Of a stretch of 64,000 nt of DNA, positions 40,589-49,921 are shown piece by piece. The stretch comes from Dielma fastidiosa (GTDB lineage Bacteria; Bacillota_I; Bacilli_A; Erysipelotrichales; Erysipelotrichaceae), in NCBI RefSeq assembly GCF_000313565.1, contig NZ_HE578926.1, positions 191,770 through 255,769 on the forward strand, written 5' to 3'. The notes below the pieces were generated by a model. That model ran no database searches and was not told the DNA's origin. It was given only the letters and a program-made list of their open reading frames with translations. The position numbers and the translations under genes are program-made. Within the stretch, counting starts at the first letter, position 1; each line of letters opens with the position of its first letter.

Positions 40589-40966
40589 ATGACAATGATG
40601 AAGAAATTACCGGATGCGGAGTTTGAAGTTATGAAGGTTGTATGGGCCAATGAACCGCCGATTACCACAAATATAATTATGGAACAGATCGGATATGAGA
40701 AGGGGTGGAAGGCACAGACAGTAAATTCATTGATGCTTCGTTTAGTTGAACGCGACTTCTTAAGTACCGATAAGAAAGGTAAAGAACGTATCTATTATCC
40801 TTTGATTAATAAAGAAGACTATCTTAAATTTGAAACCAGTAATTTCATGAGACAATTTCATGATAATTCACTTCTCGATCTTGTGAATACGCTGTATGCG
40901 GACCAAGCTCTGACTGATAATGATATCAATGAATTATTAGAATGGGCGAAACAGAGAAAGGACTAA
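40589..40966 (+). CDS. BlaI/MecI/CopY-family repressor
   Basis: 125 residues from ATG 40589 (RBS AAAGGAG; an ATG at 40568 precedes the RBS). A winged helix with LPDAEFEVMKVVWANEPPI, then TVNSLMLRLVERDFL and a Tyr-rich wing ERIYYPLI, plus a C-terminal dimer helix. It represses its own operon and is cleaved through the BlaR1-type protease encoded 1 base downstream. Confidence 0.95.
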   Translation: MTMMKKLPDAEFEVMKVVWANEPPITTNIIMEQIGYEKGWKAQTVNSLMLRLVERDFLSTDKKGKERIYYPLINKEDYLKFETSNFMRQFHDNSLLDLVNTLYADQALTDNDINELLEWAKQRKD

Positions 40967-40967
40967 T

Positions 40968-42584
40968 ATGCAAAACTTTATATCGCACCTGCTGATGTGT
41001 TCATACCTTATGTCAGTGCTGGCGCTTATCTATATTGCCCTCACACCGCTTTTATCAAAACGCTATTCGATTAAGAGCCGCTATTATGCATGGCTGATTA
41101 TTATCCTCGGGTTTATCATTCCCTTTCGTCCCCGTTTCCGCAATGCCCTGGTAAAGATTGATTTACCAAAGAACATTGCGCTCATACCAAGCGCTGACCA
41201 GCTGCCTGCCGCCGCACCGACGCTCATCAGCAACGCTCAGTCACCCTCGGTAAGTATACCATGGAATACGCTTATTACAGCTGGCTGGCTGTTGGGAATG
41301 CTTTTATTTCTGATTTATCATATAATCAAGCATTATCGTTTTTTAAAGCTGGCATCACGCTGGAGTGAACCGACATCTGATGAAAATATGCTAACAATCA
41401 TGCAGATACTTAAAACACAGATGGGAATTAATAAAGATATCAGCCTGCAAACCTGTGAATGTATCGGTTCGCCGATGCTGATCGGCATCATTCATCCCAA
41501 AATCTTAATGCCGGCGGTGCAGTTCACACAAGATGAATACTTCTTAATTCTAAAGCATGAATTAATTCATTATCGTCAGAAAGACCTTTGGTACAAATAT
41601 CTGGTACTGCTCGCTGCCGCCATCCATTGGTTCAATCCGATCATGATTATCATAACAAGAGTTATCGACATTCAGTGTGAATTAGCTTGTGATGAACAAG
41701 TCGTTTTGCATACTGATTCTGAAACGCGACAATCTTATAGTAAAACGATTCTTGGTGTTGTCAGATTTAATTCAAAATTAAAAACAGCTTTATCAACTAA
41801 TTTTTATGGAGGTAAAAAAGACATGAAAAAAAGAATCAAAGCAATTATGGATACAAAACAGAAAAAAACGGGAATTGCCGTTCTCAGTGCTGTCATGGCA
41901 TTTACTTTAGGCAGCGGCATCATCATAGCAGCAAATGAAAAGAATACTTCACCGGAAATCATTCGAGAGCACATTGTTCCTTCATCTAATATCAACGTGG
42001 CCTTCATGCCTGATCCTGAACTCTATGCCGCTTACTCAGCCTTTGGTATCACGATTTCTGAAGATGGCACTAAGCTGCTTTATAACGGTGAACCAATCCG
42101 TTCATTTATCGATCAGCAGGCGGTATCCGATGCCTTCTATTGGGATGAAAACGGTCATGAGAATTTATCGGCAGTCAGAAACAGCGGCGGTGAGATTATC
42201 GGCATTGAAACCATCACCGCTCAGGATGCCAAGGCATACTATGATGCCTTTTTCAAAGAGGAGCTAAACAGTACGCATTTTAATGAAAATTATACGGCTG
42301 ACACTAAGTTTGATCAATACAAGACTCTAGGGATTGAATACTCAGATGGAGTATTATATTATCAGGGTACAAGGGTTAAAACCTTTATTGATGAACTTGG
42401 CGATAACCTATATGAGAGTTTTTGGAATGATCCTGCTGGAACGATCAATCTCAGCGTAATTCGTAATGAGCTGAATCAAATAACTGACATTAAAAAAATA
42501 AGTGATGATGCAGCTAATGAGTATCAGCTGAAATTCGATGCGTATGAGCAGCAGCTGATTGAAAGAATCGAAAATAAATATTAA
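40968..42584 (+). CDS. BlaR1-type M56 membrane protease with duplicated non-beta-lactam sensor
   Basis: 538 residues. Membrane segments lie in the first 130 residues; the zinc protease motif is KHELIHYRQ (His-Glu-x-x-His), followed by QCELACDEQVV with the third ligand. A last membrane segment lies at about 300-320. The exterior (about 330-538) is not a penicillin-binding fold: no Ser-x-x-Lys. It is two similar modules of about 80 residues, AYSAFGITISEDGTKLLY and YKTLGIEYSDGVLYY, each with YNGEP/YQGTR, FID and NLSAVRN/NLSVIRN boxes and a closing Tyr. It probably senses something other than beta-lactams. Confidence 0.9.
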   Translation: MQNFISHLLMCSYLMSVLALIYIALTPLLSKRYSIKSRYYAWLIIILGFIIPFRPRFRNALVKIDLPKNIALIPSADQLPAAAPTLISNAQSPSVSIPWNTLITAGWLLGMLLFLIYHIIKHYRFLKLASRWSEPTSDENMLTIMQILKTQMGINKDISLQTCECIGSPMLIGIIHPKILMPAVQFTQDEYFLILKHELIHYRQKDLWYKYLVLLAAAIHWFNPIMIIITRVIDIQCELACDEQVVLHTDSETRQSYSKTILGVVRFNSKLKTALSTNFYGGKKDMKKRIKAIMDTKQKKTGIAVLSAVMAFTLGSGIIIAANEKNTSPEIIREHIVPSSNINVAFMPDPELYAAYSAFGITISEDGTKLLYNGEPIRSFIDQQAVSDAFYWDENGHENLSAVRNSGGEIIGIETITAQDAKAYYDAFFKEELNSTHFNENYTADTKFDQYKTLGIEYSDGVLYYQGTRVKTFIDELGDNLYESFWNDPAGTINLSVIRNELNQITDIKKISDDAANEYQLKFDAYEQQLIERIENKY

Positions 42585-42587
42585 AAC

Positions 42588-42612
42588 AACATCGGGCCCA
42601 AGACCCGATGTT
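42588..42612. terminator. Terminator between BlaR1-like and mgtA genes
   Basis: AACATCGGG (42588-42596) pairs with CCCGATGTT (42604-42612); T-run follows on + and A/T-rich bases on -. It serves the convergent genes. Confidence 0.85.
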
Positions 42613-42616
42613 TTAC

Positions 42617-45346
42617 TTATAATAATTCCCCATATCGGCGGATATAGAAAACCTTCACAACTGTAGTAATAACCAGATAACCAGCTACGATCAGCAGCAG
42701 CCAGCCATAATACATCAAAGGCATGCTGACTAAACCCAAGGCCTTGCCGATTTGGGTGGATGGCAGCAGCGTCAGCAGGAAGATGCCTGCTAATGACAGC
42801 AAAGTAACCGGCTTAGAAGCTCTTGTCTGTATAAAAGGCAGCTTGGCTGAGCGCAGTGTATGCAGTACAAGCGTCTGTGTCCACATGGATTCAATAAACC
42901 AACCGGTTTGAAAAACAGAAATAAACAAGGTGATGCTGCTTTGATCAGTAAGCGTATGATAGCCGCCTTTCACTGCCATTGGGGCAATTACAAAATAAAG
43001 CAGAAGATAGGTGCAGATATCAAATACTGAACTGATAGGGCCCATCCAAAGCATAAATTTGCTGATGCTCTCAGCAGCCCATGGTCTTGGCTGACGCAGA
43101 AATTCTGAATCAACATTATCAGATGGAATTGCCGCGCAGGAGAGATCATATACAAGTGAAAGCAGGATCAGCTGTATCGAGGTCATCGGTAAGAAAGGCA
43201 GAAATGCACTGGCGCAGAGCACTGAAAACATATTGCCAAAGCTTGAGCTGGCCGTCATCTTAATGTATTTAATTGTATTCGCATAGGTGCGGCGTCCCTC
43301 AAGAATACCTTCCTTCAAAACCATTAAATCCTTTTCAAGCAAAATGACATCAGCCGTTTCCTTCGCGATATCCACTGCTGTATCTACTGAAATGCCGACA
43401 TCTGCTTGACGCATTGCCATGGCGTCATTAATGCCGTCACCCATATACCCCACGGTATGGCCATTCGCCTTTAGCTGTGCGACAATCCGCGCTTTTTGAT
43501 CCGGTGACAGCTTTGCGAAAACCCTGCATTCCTCAACTAGCACTTTCAATTCATCATCACTCATCGCTTCAATTTCAAAACCCAATACAATATGCCCGGT
43601 ATCGATTCCCACCTGTTCACAGACACTGCAGGTAACTCGATCACTGTCACCGGTTAGAACCTTTACCTCAGTACCATATTCGTGCAGACTGGCTATCGCG
43701 CTCTTTGCACTGCCTTTTGGCGGATCAAGAAAAGCGAGATAACCGATCAAGATCATATCCTTTTCATCTTCTACGCCAAACATACCAGCCTCCCGCGGAT
43801 TGGTTTTCTGCGCGACAGCCAGTACCCGCAGTCCCTGATCATTAAAATCAGCAACGGTTTTTAAAATCTGAACACGCAGCTCTTCACTCATCATAACCGA
43901 TTGATGATTAATTTCCACATGGGTACAGATTTTTAAGATTTCCTCTACAGCACCCTTAGTAATCAGCTGTGTCTTGCCATTCCCATCCTTAACAACCACA
44001 CTCATACGGCGGCGGTTAAAATCATAGGGAATTTCGTCTACCTTTTCATACAGATTGCTTAAAGCCGCAAAAGCTTCATCATGCTCTGCCTCCGCAAAGG
44101 TTCTTTCAATGATTGCCACATCAAGCAGATTTTTCAATCCTGTCTGAAAATAGCTGTTTAAAAAGGCATGACGCAGCACTCTTGAATCTTCATTGCCTAA
44201 AACATCAAGGTGATATTCAAGGGCAACCTTATCTAACGTCAGGGTACCGGTTTTATCAGTACACAGAATATCCATCGCGCCAAAATTCTGAATAGCGTTT
44301 AAATCTTTAATAATCGTCTTTTGCTTCGACATCACTAACGCGCCCTTGGCCAGACATGTTGTTACAATCATCGGCAGCATTTCCGGCGTCATGCCGACAG
44401 CAATCGATACCGCAAACATGAAGGCACTCAGCCAATCATGCTTAGTAAAACCATTGATTACAAATACAACAGGTACCATAACCAGCATGAAACGCATCAA
44501 TATTTTAGTAACCGCATTCATACCCTTTTCAAAGCTGGTGGCATCCTGCGGTTCACTGAAGCTTTCTGCCATACTGCCAAAGAAAGTATCAGAGCCTACA
44601 GCGATAACCATACCTAACGCTGAGCCGCTGATTACATTGCTGCCCATAAAAGCAAGGTTCTCACTGTCAGTTACCGATGCCGCCGGCTCACTCAAAGCAA
44701 TCCCCTGCTTCTCAAGCGGATCACTCTCGCCGCTTAATGAAGCCTGTGAGATAAACAGATCCTTAGCCTGCAGAATTCTTACATCAGCAACGACTAAATC
44801 ACCAGCCGCCAGCCGCACCAAATCACCGGCAACTACTTCATCCGCGGGAATTTCCTTCGCACTCTGATTTCGATAAACCAAGGTTGTTGTTTCTACCATT
44901 TCATTCAGCTTCTCAGCTTCCCGGCTGGATTTAGTCTCCTGAACAAAACGTATTACAGTGCTTAGGGTAATCATCACAAAAATGATAATGATCTTAGAAA
45001 AGTCTTGATCCTTAGCACTTACCATCACAACATCAGTAATAGCGGAAATCCCCATCAATGCGATCAGGATTAAGGTAAAAGGTGTAAATAAGCAGCGCAA
45101 AAGACGCAGTCCAGCCCAATCAGCCTTCTGCTTCGGCAGCGTATTCGTCCCATATTTTTCACGCATGAGTTCAGCTTGTACCTCATTAAAACCATTCATG
45201 CTTTGATTAAATTCCTGCAGCAGCGCTTCTTCACTCAGTAAAGATAACGCTGATAAACGCTGTTTTAATTGAAGTCTTTTTTTATCTGCTTCATTTTTTC
45301 TATACTTAATTAAATTATTTTGTGTTAATAACTTCTTGAATGTCAT
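42617..45346 (-). CDS. mgtA: Mg2+-transporting P-type ATPase (P3B)
   Basis: 909 residues from ATG 45346 (RBS AAGGAGGATAAG; an ATG 33 bases upstream is not supported). The phosphorylated Asp is in CTDKTGTLT; TGES-type SGESDPLEK, the nucleotide-domain KGA, the hinge TGDSD and GYMGDGINDA complete the P-type set. Ten hydrophobic segments. It imports Mg2+ using ATP. An M-box riboswitch and a terminator precede it, so expression rises when Mg2+ falls. Confidence 0.96.
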   Translation of the reverse strand: MTFKKLLTQNNLIKYRKNEADKKRLQLKQRLSALSLLSEEALLQEFNQSMNGFNEVQAELMREKYGTNTLPKQKADWAGLRLLRCLFTPFTLILIALMGISAITDVVMVSAKDQDFSKIIIIFVMITLSTVIRFVQETKSSREAEKLNEMVETTTLVYRNQSAKEIPADEVVAGDLVRLAAGDLVVADVRILQAKDLFISQASLSGESDPLEKQGIALSEPAASVTDSENLAFMGSNVISGSALGMVIAVGSDTFFGSMAESFSEPQDATSFEKGMNAVTKILMRFMLVMVPVVFVINGFTKHDWLSAFMFAVSIAVGMTPEMLPMIVTTCLAKGALVMSKQKTIIKDLNAIQNFGAMDILCTDKTGTLTLDKVALEYHLDVLGNEDSRVLRHAFLNSYFQTGLKNLLDVAIIERTFAEAEHDEAFAALSNLYEKVDEIPYDFNRRRMSVVVKDGNGKTQLITKGAVEEILKICTHVEINHQSVMMSEELRVQILKTVADFNDQGLRVLAVAQKTNPREAGMFGVEDEKDMILIGYLAFLDPPKGSAKSAIASLHEYGTEVKVLTGDSDRVTCSVCEQVGIDTGHIVLGFEIEAMSDDELKVLVEECRVFAKLSPDQKARIVAQLKANGHTVGYMGDGINDAMAMRQADVGISVDTAVDIAKETADVILLEKDLMVLKEGILEGRRTYANTIKYIKMTASSSFGNMFSVLCASAFLPFLPMTSIQLILLSLVYDLSCAAIPSDNVDSEFLRQPRPWAAESISKFMLWMGPISSVFDICTYLLLYFVIAPMAVKGGYHTLTDQSSITLFISVFQTGWFIESMWTQTLVLHTLRSAKLPFIQTRASKPVTLLSLAGIFLLTLLPSTQIGKALGLVSMPLMYYGWLLLIVAGYLVITTVVKVFYIRRYGELL

Positions 45347-45393
45347 TTTCTTATCCTCCTTTGTTTTAGAAAACGACATAAGCCAAGAAGGTG

Positions 45394-45437
45394 AACCTGC
45401 CCGCGATTAAAGGTCAGAAAGGATCAAGATGCAGGTT
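45394..45437 (-). promoter_or_regulatory. Leader hairpin between M-box terminator and mgtA
   Basis: The - strand pairs AACCTGC (45437-45431) with GCAGGTT (45400-45394) around a 30-base loop. It lies 48 bases before the mgtA ATG. It may add a second control point; no poly-U follows. Confidence 0.3.
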
Positions 45438-45462
45438 TGATCACTTTCTGTCAATAGGATAC

Positions 45463-45486
45463 TCACTCGGGCATGTCCATCATCAT
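45463..45486 (-). CDS. Seven-codon leader ORF before mgtA
   Basis: Frame MMMDMPE-stop lies between the riboswitch terminator and the leader hairpin. Its Asp, Pro and Glu content recalls the acidic and Pro-rich leader peptides (mgtL type) that make ribosomes unstable at low Mg2+. No clear RBS is visible, so this is only a possibility. Confidence 0.2.
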   Translation of the reverse strand: MMMDMPE

Positions 45487-45537
45487 GTCCTATGCCACTG
45501 CAGCCTGATTCCATTTCTGTCACCCCTTTCCAGACAA

Positions 45538-45569
45538 ATAAAAAAACTCTCTGTGCGATGACAAAGAGT
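45538..45569 (-). terminator. Riboswitch-controlled terminator in the mgtA leader
   Basis: The - strand pairs ACTCTTTGT (45569-45561) with ACAGAGAGT (45554-45546), one G-T wobble, followed by TTTTTTT. It is the expected expression platform of the M-box. Confidence 0.75.
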
Positions 45570-45606
45570 CTTTATGCGAACATAAAAAAGATTGTCTGTC
45601 ATCCAA

Positions 45607-45752
45607 GCTTTAGCTTTACAGGGCGTGGTTTGTTGACCATGAAATTGCATTAGACTACGCCTTGAACCGACGCAGTCTGCTAACCAACGCATAGTGTCTC
45701 CACTATTTTGCGGCAGCAACCCATATCCCTGTAGTAGCCTCACCTACCACAT
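45607..45752 (-). promoter_or_regulatory. M-box (ykoK) Mg2+ riboswitch
   Basis: The - strand has the conserved core: GTAGGTGAGGCTACTACAGG, GATATGGGTTGCTGCCG, GGAGACACTATGCGTTGG and TTAGCAGACTGCGTCGG. These match the M-box aptamer closely. Located before mgtA with a terminator behind, it ends transcription when Mg2+ is ample. A 261-base open frame across it is not a gene. Confidence 0.93.
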
Positions 45753-45775
45753 ATTTATTTGTTTTACTAATTCCA

Positions 45776-46048
45776 TTATATGCGCAAAGCACAGAAAGTC
45801 AACTCATTCAATTTAAGAATTATATCTCTTTCAAGCTTCATGCAATTAATCATTAACCCCTTTTCCAAAGTGCTGACAATAATCGACGCTGTTTGACCAA
45901 GATGTCTGCCGCAATGCGGACACTTAAAGAAAAGTAAATTACACACAACCGCCAAACCTTCCACTAGGATGCCAAGCGGCAGCAAGAAGATATTGACATA
46001 ATTTAACAAAATCAGAATAAAACCGGTGATACACAAACTATAAATCAA
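45776..46048 (-). pseudogene. Small membrane protein with zinc-ribbon, probably frameshifted
   Basis: The open frame gives 90 residues: two hydrophobic segments (about 4-40), then FFKCPHCGRHLG, one half of a zinc ribbon common in small Bacillota membrane proteins. The second Cys pair is missing in this frame. In the next frame the same DNA reads VDYCQHFGKG then stops, close to the expected YCPHCGK end. So a one-base change near 45890 seems to have replaced the true end by about 30 unrelated residues. It may be inactive, or the reading could be a sequence error. Confidence 0.55.
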
Positions 46049-46136
46049 ATTTACAGCATCTTTTGGTTCAGCTTATGTACTCCATGATTCGCGGTTCGCT
46101 GTACTGCTTATTCATGCTTTTCTAAATTCATTCCTC

Positions 46137-46898
46137 TTAAATGTGAATACTGAAATGTTCAAAGTCAAACTGTCCGCTTCCCTGCTTCAGCAAGCCCTTT
46201 GCTTCAATCATCATAAAGCCCTCATCAATTTCATCGATTAACGATACTGGTATATTCAAAGCATAATGAGCTGGCAATAACCGTTTGACATGTAAAGTTT
46301 TCACATGTTGTATTGAAGCCCGGAAAGCGATTGGATCGGTCGTTGGATAAAAAGCATAAAGACAGCCGGCATAGATAAGATCACCGGAAAATAATTGTCC
46401 TCTTGCCTCATCAAAATAACAGACATGACCTGGTGAATGGCCGGGAGAGGCCACTACCCGCAAAGTTCTGCCGCCCAGTTTTATTTCATCATCGTCATGC
46501 AGAATACGGGTTGGCTCACCTTGAAAAACCGTATAAGCTGATGGATCAAAGGATTTTGGAAAGTCACAGGGATCGCGCAGTAAATTAGCCTTTACCACTG
46601 GCAATGGAATCGGAAAATGCCGCAGCCAATCAGCTTCTTTTTCATGAACCGCAATCTGATCAAAAGCGTGATGTGAACCGATATGATCCCAATGCACATG
46701 GGTGGTCGCTGTCATTATCGGCAGGGATGTCAGCTGTTTACAAGCTTCGTGAATATTCTCCACACCCAAACCACTGTCAATCAGACAGGCCGATTCATCA
46801 CCTATTACCAAATAAGAATGCACCTGTTCCCAATGCTTATATTCACTGATGGCATATGTCTGATCATCAATTTTTTCAATAGTAAACCACTCACTCAT
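46137..46898 (-). CDS. Metallo-beta-lactamase-fold hydrolase
   Basis: 253 residues from ATG 46898 (RBS AGGAGGAAATC). Zinc ligands THVHWDHIG (HxHxDH), the Asp/His of ASPGHSPGHVC, FSGDLIY (Asp) and LPAHYALNI (His) are all present. Typical of the glyoxalase II-like or quorum-lactonase-like group of cytosolic hydrolases; the substrate is unknown. The gene appears monocistronic. Confidence 0.93.
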   Translation of the reverse strand: MSEWFTIEKIDDQTYAISEYKHWEQVHSYLVIGDESACLIDSGLGVENIHEACKQLTSLPIMTATTHVHWDHIGSHHAFDQIAVHEKEADWLRHFPIPLPVVKANLLRDPCDFPKSFDPSAYTVFQGEPTRILHDDDEIKLGGRTLRVVASPGHSPGHVCYFDEARGQLFSGDLIYAGCLYAFYPTTDPIAFRASIQHVKTLHVKRLLPAHYALNIPVSLIDEIDEGFMMIEAKGLLKQGSGQFDFEHFSIHI

Positions 46899-46934
46899 AC
46901 TGATTTCCTCCTGCAAACACACGTTCGCACACAC

Positions 46935-47303
46935 GATTACATCACACCTTCATGCAGCTATATATAAAAGTTCATCATTTACCTCATAAATCTCTTACCC
47001 TATCCAACTATCTTAGGCCAAAATCATCGCCGTGAGTTGCATACCGCCTCATTCTCCTCAATATAATCCAACAGGACAAACAGTCATCCTTTAGAGCTAA
47101 GAAAAATCATTCTGTTTAAATAACCAAACGCCCCGCGCACTCATATTATGAGAAGGATAATCAAAGCAATCTTATCAAATGGCGGCTGTTTCAGCTTTTT
47201 TCAAGGCAGCAGGTTATGTATTATTTTATAGGTACCTTTTATTATTTCATAGCTTCCTCATGAAAAGTATATCACTTGCATAGCTGTTATACAAATGCTT
47301 CAT
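46935..47303. other. Non-coding stretch upstream of the MMPL operon
   Basis: About 370 bases with no gene I can support on either strand. It contains the upstream region of the hydrolase gene (TATATA around 46965 on the - strand) and AT-rich DNA. No tRNA, repeat or riboswitch is recognised. Confidence 0.5.
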
Positions 47304-47323
47304 TTTGTCTAAATTCAGACAAA
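47304..47323. promoter_or_regulatory. Palindromic operator candidate before the MMPL operon
   Basis: TTTGTCT-N6-AGACAAA, a 20-bp inverted repeat, 145 bases upstream of the MMPL start. It has the size of a TetR-family site; a half-site TTAGACA also overlaps the -35 of the TetR gene at 53273-53279. Confidence 0.5.
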
Positions 47324-47467
47324 TCAAGAAAGTTGTCGATTTTCTTCATGCCATGACAGTGCTAGTATACATTCATAAAAGCATACCTATCGGCAATTAC
47401 GTTAATTGCTTGATCATACAGATAACGATAATGAAAAATCGTATCTTTCATCAAGGGAGGAATGGGT

Positions 47468-49921
47468 TTGAAAAAGGAAACAGAAGAAGCAAAGCCAGGT
47501 TTTGTAGACACTGCCGCGGCTTTTATTGTTGATAAACGGAATGGTTTCTTTTTGGCATTCATCGGGTTTGCCATTTTTTGTGTTTTTTCCACAGGCTGGG
47601 TTCAGGTCAATGATGATCTGACATCTTATTTACCGGCAGAAACTGAGACACGGCAGGGCTTGACAATCATGGATGAGGAGTTTGTGACATTTGGCAGCGC
47701 CGAGGTCATGGTTGATAATCTCACCATCCAGCAGGCAGAGAAAATAAGTGATGAATTAACTAAAATTCAAGGTGTTAAGAGTGTGGAGTTTGATGACAGT
47801 AAGGATCATTTTAATAATGCGTCAGCTTTATTTTCTGTCACCTTTGATGGTGAGAGCGATGATGAAATCAGTATTCAGGCGATGAATGAAATAAAAGCGA
47901 TGCTAGTTGATGAAGATGTGTATATCGTCAGTGAGGTAGGCAGCTCACAGTCTGATGAAATTGCTTCTGAAATGAATGTGGTAATGATTATAGCCGTTGT
48001 GATTATAATTGCCGTCTTACTGTTTACTTCGCATACTTATATGGAGATTCCGGTGCTGCTGATTACTTTTGCTGCCGCCGCGATTTTAAACATGGGTACT
48101 AATTTCATTTTTGGTGAAATTTCCTTCGTATCCAATTCGATCGCGGTTGTGCTGCAGCTGGCACTGGCCTTAGATTACGCAATTATTCTTTGTCATCGAT
48201 ATACCGAAGAAAGAACAACTAAACCAGCCAGAGAGGCAGTGATTATCGCATTAAGCAAGGCGATACCAGAAATATCCGGAAGCTGTCTGACTACGATTTC
48301 CGGTTTGATTGCCATGATGTTTATGCAGTTTAAAATCGGTTATGATATGGGATTAGTTTTGATTAAAGCGATACTGTTCAGTATTCTTTGTGTCTTTACG
48401 CTGATGCCGGGACTGCTGATGCTGTTTAGTCCATGGATTGATAAAACCCACCACCGCAGCTTTGTGCCTAAGATCAGCGCTTGGGGGAAGCTGACGGTAA
48501 AGACAAGGAAAATCGTGCCGCCGATCTTTGTACTCTTGCTGGTTTGGGCGTTTATCTTTTCTAACCGCTGTCCTTATGTGTATGGATACAGCACACTGAC
48601 AACTGTCAAACAGAATGAAAGTCAAATTGCCGCGGATAAGATTGAAGCTAATTTTGGCAGCACCAACATGATGGCGCTGCTAGTGCCAAGCGGCGATTAT
48701 AAAACGGAAGCTAAATTGCTTGCCAAACTGGAAGCAAAGGAACATGTCCAATCAGTGATGGGTCTTGCTAATATTGAGGCAATGGATGGTTATGTATTGA
48801 CGGATACATTATCACCGCGCCAGTTTGCGGAACTGACGGATTTAGATATTGAAATTGCCCGCCTGCTTTATGGCGCTTATGCTGCGGATCAGAAAACATA
48901 TGGTCAGATTGTCAGCGGCATTGATAATTACAGCGTTCCTTTAATCGATATGTTTATGTTCCTCTACGATCAAAAGGAAGCTGGCTATGTGAGTCTGGCC
49001 GCCGATTTAGATGAAGAGCTGGAGGATATTCATAATCAGCTGACTGATGCTCAGGTACAGCTTTTGGGTGAACATTACAGCCGTATTCTGATTTATCTTG
49101 ATCTGCCTGAAGAAAGCCCTGAAACATTTGCTTTTCTGCAGGAAATCCATCAGTGCGCAAGAGAGTTTTATGATTCTGAGGATCTCTATCTGGTCGGCAA
49201 TTCAACCAATGATTATGATCTTTTCGCTTCCTTCAGCAATGATAATATTCTGATCAGTATCCTATCAGCAGTTTTTGTCATTATCGTATTGCTGTTTACC
49301 TTTAAATCAGCGGGTCTGCCAATCTTATTGATTCTGGTAATTCAAGGCAGTATCTGGATGAATTTCTCCTTTCCATATCTCAGTAAAACCAATCTCTTCT
49401 TTATGAGCTATCTTGTTGTCAGTTCAATCCAGATGGGCGCCAATATTGATTATGCCATTGTTATAACTAATCGCTACACCTCTTTGAAAAAGGAAATGCC
49501 GATTGCGGATGCGATGGTTGAGGCACTGAATCAGGCGTTCCCAACGATTGTAACCTCCGGCATGATGCTGGCATCTGCGGGTACGCTGATCGGTCAGCTG
49601 TCCAGTGATCCGGCGATTTCTTCCATCGGTACATGTCTGGGCCGCGGCACGATTCTTTCCATTCTCTTAGTGATGGGTGTTCTGCCGCAGATTCTGATGC
49701 TTGGCGATATGATTATTGAAAAAACAGCGTTTACATTGAAAAAGCCATCCCGCCTGCAGACACAGACTGGATCAATTAAAATGAACGGTCATGTGCGCGG
49801 TTATGTTTCGGGTATGATTGACGCAGATTTCAAAGGCACGTTACAGGGTACGATCAGCGCTGCCATTGAAGCCGGCAAAATTGAGACAGCAAGTGAGGTG
49901 ATTGATGATGAGAAGGCTTAA
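47468..49921 (+). CDS. MMPL/RND-superfamily exporter
   Basis: 817 residues from TTG 47468: the ATG at 47462 would leave only one base after AGGGAGG, while the TTG has seven. Two MMPL repeats, each with a first membrane segment, an exterior domain, and five more segments (for example VVMIIAVVIIIAVLLF, LQLALALDYAIILCHRYTEE, and in the second half MGANIDYAIVITNRYTSL with its Asp). The Asp-Tyr in helix 4 (LDYAI, IDYAI) is the proton path of MMPL proteins. It likely exports a lipid or peptide. It overlaps the next gene by 14 bases, so they act together. Confidence 0.93.
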   Translation: MKKETEEAKPGFVDTAAAFIVDKRNGFFLAFIGFAIFCVFSTGWVQVNDDLTSYLPAETETRQGLTIMDEEFVTFGSAEVMVDNLTIQQAEKISDELTKIQGVKSVEFDDSKDHFNNASALFSVTFDGESDDEISIQAMNEIKAMLVDEDVYIVSEVGSSQSDEIASEMNVVMIIAVVIIIAVLLFTSHTYMEIPVLLITFAAAAILNMGTNFIFGEISFVSNSIAVVLQLALALDYAIILCHRYTEERTTKPAREAVIIALSKAIPEISGSCLTTISGLIAMMFMQFKIGYDMGLVLIKAILFSILCVFTLMPGLLMLFSPWIDKTHHRSFVPKISAWGKLTVKTRKIVPPIFVLLLVWAFIFSNRCPYVYGYSTLTTVKQNESQIAADKIEANFGSTNMMALLVPSGDYKTEAKLLAKLEAKEHVQSVMGLANIEAMDGYVLTDTLSPRQFAELTDLDIEIARLLYGAYAADQKTYGQIVSGIDNYSVPLIDMFMFLYDQKEAGYVSLAADLDEELEDIHNQLTDAQVQLLGEHYSRILIYLDLPEESPETFAFLQEIHQCAREFYDSEDLYLVGNSTNDYDLFASFSNDNILISILSAVFVIIVLLFTFKSAGLPILLILVIQGSIWMNFSFPYLSKTNLFFMSYLVVSSIQMGANIDYAIVITNRYTSLKKEMPIADAMVEALNQAFPTIVTSGMMLASAGTLIGQLSSDPAISSIGTCLGRGTILSILLVMGVLPQILMLGDMIIEKTAFTLKKPSRLQTQTGSIKMNGHVRGYVSGMIDADFKGTLQGTISAAIEAGKIETASEVIDDEKA

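Noticed and set aside
45483..45743. Open frame of 86 codons on the - strand
   Set aside because: It crosses the M-box riboswitch core and its terminator; the conserved RNA explains the sequence.
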